A stretch of 64,000 bases of DNA from Paenibacillus illinoisensis NBRC 15959 (GTDB lineage Bacteria > Bacillota > Bacilli > Paenibacillales > Paenibacillaceae): positions 50,874 to 114,873 of the forward strand of contig NZ_BIME01000016.1 of NCBI RefSeq assembly GCF_004000925.1, read 5' to 3'. Below are positions 58,464 to 64,000 of the stretch, piece by piece (position 1 is the first letter of the stretch; the number at the start of each line of letters is the position of its first letter). The notes under the pieces are model-generated. The model was not told the DNA's origin. It saw only the letters and a program-made list of their open reading frames with translations, and did no database searches. Made by a program: the position numbers and the translations under genes.

Positions 58464-58510
58464 AAAGAAAAAAGCTGCTTCGAGAAGTTGATTATTCTCC
58501 TGGGCAGCTT
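58464..58510 (-). terminator. Terminator of the DUF523 gene
   Basis: On the minus strand AAGCTGC...GCAGCTT with an inner GGAGAATAA/TTCTCG-like pairing and TTTTTTC. Confidence 0.75.
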
Positions 58511-58529
58511 GTTCCATACCTTGTATGCT

Positions 58530-58988
58530 TTACAATTGTTCCATGAATTGAAATTCCGAGATGACTTCATAGCCTTCATGCCGAAGCAGAGCTGATGTGA
58601 CACCTTCACCTTGTACCTTGTGATTAGCGAAGTTACCATCATAGATGGCTTGTGTGCCGCAGGAAGGACTGAATTCCTTCAACACAATGCAAGTAACGTT
58701 GAGTCTTTTGGCCCATTCCAGCGTTTGATAGGCTCCCTTAATATACAGTTCTGTAACGTCCCTGCCACCTCTCTCAATCACCTGGGCTGTGCCTGCGAGC
58801 ACATCCTTACCTGTACCTCCGATAACTTCTGCCGGTTCCCGCGGAGTGGAGAATCCACCGAGCAGTTCCGGACAGACCATCAAGGCCTGCTCTTGCGCTA
58901 CGAGCTCCTGAATCTTCTCATCCAGACTCGCTGTTCCGTTGTAACGGCAAGCTACTCCTGCCAGACATGAACTCACCAAATATTTCAT
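58530..58988 (-). CDS. DUF523 family protein (YbbK-like)
   Basis: 152 residues. Cysteine-rich family pattern: VSSCLAGVACRYNGTAS at the start, VCPELLGGFSTPREPAEVIGG, and VLKEFSPSCGTQAIYDGNF, with four or more conserved Cys that may bind metal or Fe-S. Biochemical role unknown. AAGGAG precedes the ATG. Single gene between the nitroreductase and the anti-sigma gene. Confidence 0.93.
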   Translation of the reverse strand: MKYLVSSCLAGVACRYNGTASLDEKIQELVAQEQALMVCPELLGGFSTPREPAEVIGGTGKDVLAGTAQVIERGGRDVTELYIKGAYQTLEWAKRLNVTCIVLKEFSPSCGTQAIYDGNFANHKVQGEGVTSALLRHEGYEVISEFQFMEQL

Positions 58989-59045
58989 TATGCTCTCCTT
59001 ATGTTCAATTCCTCAGCTATTAGGATTGTACCATACGGATTAAAC

Positions 59046-60296
59046 TTAAAGATCTGATATTGTAATCATGGTAATGCGTGCATCTTCTTCATAACGAACT
59101 TGAATCATATTGGCCATCTCTTCCAAGCGGAATGTTGCCATGCCAATATTCTTTGTATCCCGCTCAAAGACATATTTATCAAGATCAATATCGAACATTT
59201 TTTGGATTATCGGTGCTGCATTCTGCCTGATTATTTTTTCGTCCATGTTACTCAACTTCTCAAAGTAGAGCTCATACTCCTCACCAGTTTCGAGTTCTGG
59301 AACCCCCCTCTGAAAATCCATTACAGTATATTCATTGCTATATCTCCCACCAACACTCCTTACCAAATACCGATCACCAAAATAGAGGGCCGTTGTTTCT
59401 TCAAGCTGCTTATCATTTTGAGTAAACGTTACACTTTTCAAAGCTGGTGCTGGCTCACCAGACAAGGCTTCAATCGAGCTTCTCGCATTGGTTATCAGAT
59501 CTGTGGACACTGTGTCGCTACTCACTGTACCAGAAACCGAAACTGCTTCATCCCGTGTCCACTCAATGCTGCCACTGCCCTTCCCGTTCTCCAAAAATAA
59601 TGTGGTGAACCATACAGGCTTCTCCTGACCCTGCTTCATCTTCACATAACGTCTGGCTGAGATCGGCTTCAACGTTGGATCACTGTTAATTCCTTTAAGA
59701 AGCCCAGGGACTTGACGCAAAAATCGGTGCTCAAGCTCATTCCCAGGCATCTCACTTCGCATATCGGCTTCAACCAGTGCTCCAGTCTTCCCATCCAGCC
59801 ACATCTTGGCATACTCTGATTTATTCACGTCGCCAGCCTCGATATATACCCAGCCGGTAATTGGCCCTTTCTTAGCATAATGGACTTCCAGTTGTTTACC
59901 TAGATAGTCTCTCATCGACATAGCCACAGTTTGCTTCATCTCACTTGTTAGCAGGTTCATGCTAGGGTCATCTGAGAGCTGCAGAGCAGACACAGGATAC
60001 ACCCTCTCTACAATGGGCTCCAGAACCTGTCCATTCCATAAGATAGCTGCTGCTGCTGCTACCGCAACTGTCGTCACTACAACAACTTTCCGGGGACGTG
60101 AACGAGCAGTGCGACGGTTCCGCTTCATAATCTGTTGTTTCTGTTTGTGATCTGGAGCATCATTGACATGTTCCTCACCCGTTTTCATCCATTCCACCTG
60201 ACGAAGTACATTCTGCTTGTGCTGGTCTTGAAAAGGAGACGATGCAAACGGCTCCTTGCGGATTTCTTTTTCCCAGTCTTCATCCTTGAACCTCAT
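59046..60296 (-). CDS. Probable anti-sigma factor with one membrane helix
   Basis: 416 residues. A charged cytoplasmic N-terminus (DEDWEKEIRKEPFASSPFQDQHKQNVLRQVEWM), basic stretch (KRNRRTARSRPRK), one membrane helix (VVVVTTVAVAAAAAILW, about 72-88), then a large outer domain with repeated alpha/beta units (GWVYIEAGDVNKSEYAKMWLDGKTGALVEADM) and no known signature. The start overlaps the sigma-factor stop by 4 bases (ATGA), so the pair is co-translated, which is the main ground for the call. It could also be a sensor of wall stress. No direct homologue recognised. Confidence 0.72.
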   Translation of the reverse strand: MRFKDEDWEKEIRKEPFASSPFQDQHKQNVLRQVEWMKTGEEHVNDAPDHKQKQQIMKRNRRTARSRPRKVVVVTTVAVAAAAAILWNGQVLEPIVERVYPVSALQLSDDPSMNLLTSEMKQTVAMSMRDYLGKQLEVHYAKKGPITGWVYIEAGDVNKSEYAKMWLDGKTGALVEADMRSEMPGNELEHRFLRQVPGLLKGINSDPTLKPISARRYVKMKQGQEKPVWFTTLFLENGKGSGSIEWTRDEAVSVSGTVSSDTVSTDLITNARSSIEALSGEPAPALKSVTFTQNDKQLEETTALYFGDRYLVRSVGGRYSNEYTVMDFQRGVPELETGEEYELYFEKLSNMDEKIIRQNAAPIIQKMFDIDLDKYVFERDTKNIGMATFRLEEMANMIQVRYEEDARITMITISDL

Positions 60297-60871
60297 CTAT
60301 TTCTCTCCTCCCATTGTTTCCGCACTTTATCTTTGCCCCGTGATAACCTCGATTTCACCGTGCCTGTACTGATTCTCAGCATTTCCGCAATTTCGTTCAT
60401 GGTGAGCTCATACTTCAGATGCAGCAACAAGATCTCACGAAACTTATCCGGCAGAGCCATGACGATGTCCCATATTTCATGTACATGCTCCCTACTTATT
60501 ACCTCGGCTTCAGCTGAGGGATGGGCATAATGTGCAGGCGTCATCTCACGAATATGTGAAGGACCCTGTTCTGATTCAATCGGTAGTGTCTCCCCCCATA
60601 AACTGCTGCGAAAAAACCTCGATTTCCGGTATGTAAATGTCGTATTTCTAGCAATGGTGAGCAACCAGGTTTTCAGGGAACACTCCCCGCGAAAGTGTTT
60701 AATCCCGGAATATGCCTGAATAAATACTTGCTGTGATATTTCGTCTGCCTGCTCTGTACTTCTGGTCAAAAAGTAAGCATAGTTCCACACATCATTCCCA
60801 TAGTCATCCATCATGCTGCTGAGTGTGTAATTGTCGATCGTCTGGGCCTGGGCCAGAAATTGATATTCCAA
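60293..60871 (-). CDS. ECF-type RNA polymerase sigma factor
   Basis: 192 residues. Region 2: LSSMMDDYGNDVWNYAYFLTRSTEQADEISQQVFIQAYSGIKHFRGECSLKTWLLTIARNTTFTYRKSR; region 4: ALPDKFREILLLHLKYELTMNEIAEMLRISTGTVKSRLSRGKDKVRK. Both DNA-binding parts are intact, no region 1 or 3. Start is TTG at 60871, with GAGGTG upstream. It is followed by the anti-sigma gene with a 4-base overlap. Signal and regulon unknown; a candidate own promoter lies at 60895-60920. Confidence 0.93.
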   Translation of the reverse strand: MEYQFLAQAQTIDNYTLSSMMDDYGNDVWNYAYFLTRSTEQADEISQQVFIQAYSGIKHFRGECSLKTWLLTIARNTTFTYRKSRFFRSSLWGETLPIESEQGPSHIREMTPAHYAHPSAEAEVISREHVHEIWDIVMALPDKFREILLLHLKYELTMNEIAEMLRISTGTVKSRLSRGKDKVRKQWEERNR

Positions 60872-60894
60872 CGGATGTTCACCTCACTTAATAA

Positions 60895-60920
60895 GACTGT
60901 ATCCATTCCGGTTTGGTTCC
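60895..60920 (-). promoter_or_regulatory. Possible ECF-type promoter upstream of the sigma gene
   Basis: On the minus strand GGAACC (60915-60920), 16 bases, AGTC (60895-60898), close to the AAC-N16-CGTC form of ECF promoters and 24 bases before the start. Suggests positive self-control; weak evidence. Confidence 0.35.
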
Positions 60921-60965
60921 CGATCCGATCATTTTCTCATTTCCTTTTCTGAAATTAAATAAAAT

Positions 60966-61002
60966 AAACCAGCAGGGTTCCAACGATCTGAACCTACTGG
61001 TT
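60966..61002 (-). terminator. Terminator of the methyltransferase gene
   Basis: AACCAGCAGGTT-like stem closed by AACCTACTGGTT; the minus strand continues TATTTTATTT. Confidence 0.75.
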
Positions 61003-61060
61003 AAGCCCTCTTCAGGCTATGCCGCCTAATACTAACCATTCTAGTCAACTTACAGATAGC

Positions 61061-61795
61061 TCATGCTTTAACTGCAGCAATCATGAGAAACATGGGACGA
61101 CGATTCTCGTCTCGCATACCCGGGAATTGATCCATCATCTCAGGCGAAGGTTTGGACTCAGCCACCTGCTGAATCACAAATCCCGCCTGGATCAGTTCAT
61201 TCAGATGGGTTGCCAATGTCCGGTGGTACTTAACTACGTCCTGATTCAGAAAATTGGTAACACGCTTTCCCTCCTGATGATAGTCATCCACAGGCCAATG
61301 CATAATCTCACCTTGAGGCCCATAGTGCCAATCCTGCGCAGCACGAGCCGTGAAGATCGGATGTTCCACTGAATATACCAATGTACCACCCTCGACAAGA
61401 CAAGCATGGATTTGAGCAAATACCTGATCCAACTGTTCAATGTAGTGCAGTGCAAGCGAGCTAATGACCACATCGAATTGTTCAGGGGCAAATTCAATAT
61501 CTTCAATGGCCATATGCCTGTACTCAATTCGTGAATCATCCGTCATCTCCCGTGCACGCTGCAGCATATTCCCAGATAGATCCACGCCAATAACTGATCT
61601 GGCCTGCTGCTCCCGTGCGTATCGGCAATGCCAGCCAAAGCCACAGCCCAGATCCAGTACATTTTTGTCCTTTAACTCAGGTAACATGGTTCGCAGTTTA
61701 TACCACTCACCTGCCGCCTCAAGCCCTTGAGTAGAACGAGCCATCTGACTATAGTTGCTGAAAAATTCTGACTCATCATATTTGTTCTGCTTCAC
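61061..61795 (-). CDS. Class I SAM-dependent methyltransferase
   Basis: 244 residues. Motif I NVLDLGCGFGWHCRYA, motif II VIGVDLSGNMLQRARE, motif IV region FDVVISSLALHYIEQLDQVFAQIHACLVEGGTLVYSVEHPIF. Start is GTG at 61795 with AAAGGGGG upstream. The substrate domain (QDWHYGPQGEIMHWPVDDYHQEGKRVTNFL) fits small-molecule methyltransferases of the UbiE/YcgJ-like set; target unknown. Divergent from the MATE gene with a 168-base gap holding the latter's operators. Confidence 0.92.
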   Translation of the reverse strand: MKQNKYDESEFFSNYSQMARSTQGLEAAGEWYKLRTMLPELKDKNVLDLGCGFGWHCRYAREQQARSVIGVDLSGNMLQRAREMTDDSRIEYRHMAIEDIEFAPEQFDVVISSLALHYIEQLDQVFAQIHACLVEGGTLVYSVEHPIFTARAAQDWHYGPQGEIMHWPVDDYHQEGKRVTNFLNQDVVKYHRTLATHLNELIQAGFVIQQVAESKPSPEMMDQFPGMRDENRRPMFLMIAAVKA

Positions 61796-61868
61796 AAACA
61801 GATCCCCCTTTCTTTATTAAAAAAGATTACAGTAACTCTACTACATAAACGAGGTTTTGGAGGAAAAG

Positions 61869-61898
61869 TTGCCAAGCAAATTCGTCCCGTGTTATTAT
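61869..61898 (+). promoter_or_regulatory. Candidate promoter of the MATE gene
   Basis: TTGCCA (61869-61874), 18-base spacer, TATTAT (61893-61898). Both operator copies lie just downstream, so a bound repressor would block transcription. Confidence 0.45.
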
Positions 61899-61902
61899 AC
61901 AG

Positions 61903-61944
61903 AACGAACGTTCAGTATTATTTATCACAGAATGAACATTCAGT
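61903..61944. promoter_or_regulatory. Tandem TetR-type operators before the MATE gene
   Basis: 61903-61916 reads AACGAACGTTCAGT and 61931-61944 AATGAACATTCAGT, 28 bases apart. Both are near-palindromes around GAAC-GTTC or TGAA-CA-TTCA, and their flanks (ACAGAA before) agree too. Such sites suit TetR-family repressors; no TetR gene is in the window. Confidence 0.5.
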
Positions 61945-61963
61945 TTATTAAATGGAGGTTATT

Positions 61964-63319
61964 ATGAACACGAACTGGACGCATCCCCTCGAAAGGCAAT
62001 CTGTAGGAAAAGCTTTTGTAAGCTACCTTGTGCCATCCATACTTGGGATGCTGGTCATTGCTTTTAATTTTATTATCGATGGCATCATGGTTGGGCACAA
62101 ACTTGGATCCACTGCGCTCGCCGGAATTGGTATTGCTTCACCGGTATACACCCTTTTTGTAGCGATGTCGTTATGGATCGGCATGGGCGGAGCTACCCTG
62201 TATTCCAACCATATGGGTCAAAGGGATATGACCACCGCCAAACAAATATTCACGAAATCAATTACGATTATTCTGTTAATTACGATGGCTATAGGGTATA
62301 CCGCATTCACGTTCAAGGACCAACTGGTCTATGCTTTGGGTGCCAATGCAGAGACGTTTCCCTATGCCGCTGACTATATAAACATCATGCTGTTGTTCGG
62401 ATTTGTCTTCACCATTGAAAATGCCCTGACGATCTTTGTCCGTAACGACGGTGATCCCAACACCTCCATGTACGCGCAGATCACATTTGCCGTAGCCAAT
62501 ATCGTTCTTAATTATGTAACGTTGTATGTACTCGAATGGGGTGTGCAAGGTGTGGCCATCGGTACAATCGTCTCGGCATCCTTAGCCCTGCTTGTCCTGT
62601 TGTCTCACTTTTTCAAAAAATCCAATAATCTTGTCTTCACTCGGTTCAAATGGAATACGAAACTGCTCGGAACCATTGTTCTTATTGGTTTTCCCAGCTT
62701 TCTTGCCGAACTTGGCATGTCTGTCTTCTCCATCTCACACAACATTTCACTGGACCGGATCGCAGGTACGGATGGTGTAGCATCCTTTACGGTACTGAAT
62801 TATATCCATGGTGTAGTTTTGCTTGCTTTTCTGGGTCTGGCTTCTGCTGCCCAACCTCTGGTTAGTTACTATCATGGAGCCAAACAGATGGCGCGTGAAA
62901 AACAAACCATTCGCATAGCCTCCAGAACGGCTCTGGCTTGTGGTGTCATACTGCTGCTTGTTGTGCAATGGGGAGCACCTTACTTCGTTCAGATCTTCGG
63001 AAGCTTCAGTGAGAGTGTCACAAGCAATGCCGTGTACGGTTTAAGAATATTTACTTTTGCCTACCTGTTTATGGGGATCAACTTTGTCATGAGCACCTAT
63101 TTCCAATCGATAGGGAATGCCAAAATGGCGATCTGGATCACGGCTGCACGGGAGATGATCATCATGATTGCATTCATTGCAGTCCTTCCATCTTTCTGGG
63201 GCGTTACGGGTGTATGGCTTGCTGTTCCTCTCTCCGAGATGCTTGTTCTTGTGACCATCGCTATTTATTATAGGAAACGTACTGTTTCGGAGAGGATTCA
63301 TAGTCTGATTATTGAATAG
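61964..63319 (+). CDS. MATE-family multidrug efflux transporter (MepA-like)
   Basis: About 451 residues from the ATG at 61964 (MNTNWTHPLERQSVGKAF), with GGAGG 5 bases upstream; the in-frame ATG at 61952 overlaps that site. Twelve predicted helices with VPSILGMLVIAFNFIIDGIMVGHKLGSTALAGIGIASP and MSLWIGMGGATLYSNHMGQRD in the first half and IGFPSFLAELGMSVFSISHNISL and AQPLVSYYHGAKQM in the second, a pattern of the DinF/MepA branch. Exports cationic drugs in exchange for Na+ or H+. Own promoter and tandem operators upstream; terminator downstream. Confidence 0.93.
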   Translation: MNTNWTHPLERQSVGKAFVSYLVPSILGMLVIAFNFIIDGIMVGHKLGSTALAGIGIASPVYTLFVAMSLWIGMGGATLYSNHMGQRDMTTAKQIFTKSITIILLITMAIGYTAFTFKDQLVYALGANAETFPYAADYINIMLLFGFVFTIENALTIFVRNDGDPNTSMYAQITFAVANIVLNYVTLYVLEWGVQGVAIGTIVSASLALLVLLSHFFKKSNNLVFTRFKWNTKLLGTIVLIGFPSFLAELGMSVFSISHNISLDRIAGTDGVASFTVLNYIHGVVLLAFLGLASAAQPLVSYYHGAKQMAREKQTIRIASRTALACGVILLLVVQWGAPYFVQIFGSFSESVTSNAVYGLRIFTFAYLFMGINFVMSTYFQSIGNAKMAIWITAAREMIIMIAFIAVLPSFWGVTGVWLAVPLSEMLVLVTIAIYYRKRTVSERIHSLIIE

Positions 63320-63336
63320 ATGTTAACTTTACAGTT

Positions 63337-63374
63337 AAAAGACCTGCCTAATCCATGGATTAGACAGGTCTTTC
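63337..63374 (+). terminator. Terminator of the MATE gene
   Basis: AAGACCTG...CAGGTCTT with inner CTAATCC/GGATTAG pairing, 18 bases after the stop. Confidence 0.8.
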
Positions 63375-63557
63375 ACATCATATTCAGTTGAATGTCATAG
63401 AACGCGAATTAATTAATTCAAATTTGGGATTAACCCACTTTCCCCAACTATATTCGAATATCGAACCTGCCATTGCTGTCCGTTGTTGCGTCGAGCCCAT
63501 ACTTGTTCAGAATTTGTATAGATCCCTATGGTACAGTTGAATGATTAACCTGATTGG

Positions 63558-63752
63558 ATGGTGCACGAACGAATGGACAAGGCATACTTCGAAGAAATGC
63601 ATAAACTTGGGCATGATGATGAATTAAGATATCGGCTTCTTATTAGAGGCGTTAAACAATTATTAGAGAATCAGAAAAAGGAGCGCATCAAACGCACCCG
63701 ATTGCTCAATCTCCGCAAGAAAAAAGAGCCTCAGGCTGCTAACTGGTCGTAA
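63558..63752 (+). CDS. Doubtful small basic protein
   Basis: 64 residues (MVHERMDKAYFEEMHKLGHDDELRYRLLIRGVKQLLENQKKERIKR). Rich in Lys, Arg and Glu, with a likely amphipathic helix. No good ribosome site for the ATG at 63558 or the one at residue 6, so the call is weak. It lies between the MATE gene and a terminator at 63883. Confidence 0.35.
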   Translation: MVHERMDKAYFEEMHKLGHDDELRYRLLIRGVKQLLENQKKERIKRTRLLNLRKKKEPQAANWS

Positions 63753-63882
63753 ACATATAAGAAGTCACAAATAGATAAGAATTTCATCTTAAGTAAAAAA
63801 ACAAATGATTTAGTGCAACATCCCCACCGGGTAGGTCCCTATTTATTTCTTAACTAAAATTGTGTTTATGAGTCATAATATA
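63753..63882. other. Gene-free AT-rich stretch
   Basis: No open frame or clear signal. Confidence 0.4.
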
Positions 63883-63920
63883 AGGAGGCCCTATTCTTAT
63901 TGAATAGGGCCTCCTCTTTA
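63883..63920 (+). terminator. Intrinsic terminator
   Basis: AGGAGGCCCTATTC/GAATAGGGCCTCCT stem followed by CTTTATTTATTT. Confidence 0.8.
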
Positions 63921-63969
63921 TTTATTTAATAGTCATTCTTATAATAATCATAATTGAATATAAAATAAA

Positions 63970-64000
63970 AACCACCACCGAATATCATCGGCAGTGGTTC
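63970..64000 (-). terminator. Terminator-like hairpin at the window end (for a gene beyond it)
   Basis: AACCAC/GTGGTT with inner CCGA/TCGG pairing; on the minus strand a T-run (TTTTATTTTA) follows, so it probably ends a minus-strand gene to the right. Confidence 0.55.

Noticed and set aside
1..64000. CRISPR arrays, rRNA, tRNA, transposases or prophage genes
   Set aside because: None could be recognised; the only repeat pair seen is the structured element at 12701 and 39589.

Overview
The window looks like chromosomal DNA of a Bacillales bacterium, most likely Paenibacillus. I infer this from moderate GC, strong AGGAGG-type ribosome binding sites, frequent GTG and TTG starts, U-tailed intrinsic terminators, a cre-type site, Ecs ABC genes, a KinB-like kinase, bacilliredoxin and LipL. 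The species cannot be told. No rRNA, tRNA, CRISPR array, transposase or prophage was seen. Most genes lie on the minus strand.

Layout. 1-3.5 kb: UvsE (cut by the window edge), a small unknown protein, D-Ala-D-Ala ligase and a secreted-type amidase. 3.7-6.7 kb: aconitase with a clear promoter and a three-half-site operator. 6.8-10.3 kb: a VanR/VanS-like two-component system with VanY- and VanZ-type genes, without the vanHAX core. 10.4-14 kb: a WYL regulator, a zinc-ribbon/effector-binding protein, a 188-bp repeat leading into a 55-codon gene, and a racemase-like protein. 14-17.2 kb: thiC under a TPP riboswitch plus terminator, then an IclR regulator whose upstream site matches the aconitase operator. 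17.5-28 kb: a hydrolase, a superoxide dismutase (SOD) fusion, LipL, FolE, YneF, HD-GYP, a QueG-Ogt fusion, signal peptidase I, and SodA behind two abutting cre-like sites. 28-31.7 kb: MutY, AcpS, NadE, bacilliredoxin.

31.9-49.6 kb: a PAS sensor kinase, a flavoprotein of the YhiN family, EcsAB, an MFS pump divergent from a MarR gene that carries the second repeat copy, a DHA2 pump, free-Met-sulfoxide reductase, a TipA-like regulator, an aldehyde dehydrogenase, UspA, and a MerR-MFS pair with a 19-bp-spaced promoter. 49.7-64 kb: SdpI-like protein, a His-rich metal P-type ATPase divergent from an SmtB/ArsR regulator, an AI-2E-type permease, a redox-stress cluster (LLM oxidoreductase, ArsR, NAD(P)H-quinone reductase, MarR, nitroreductase), an ECF sigma/anti-sigma pair, a methyltransferase and a MATE pump with tandem operators.

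The most notable items are regulatory: a 27-bp operator shared by acnA and the iclR gene (22/27 identical); a two-copy structured repeat with terminal inverted repeats that runs into ribosome binding sites; a palindrome shared by a MarR gene and the adjacent quinone reductase; and two repressor genes that look leaderless. QueG-Ogt and SOD fusions are also present.
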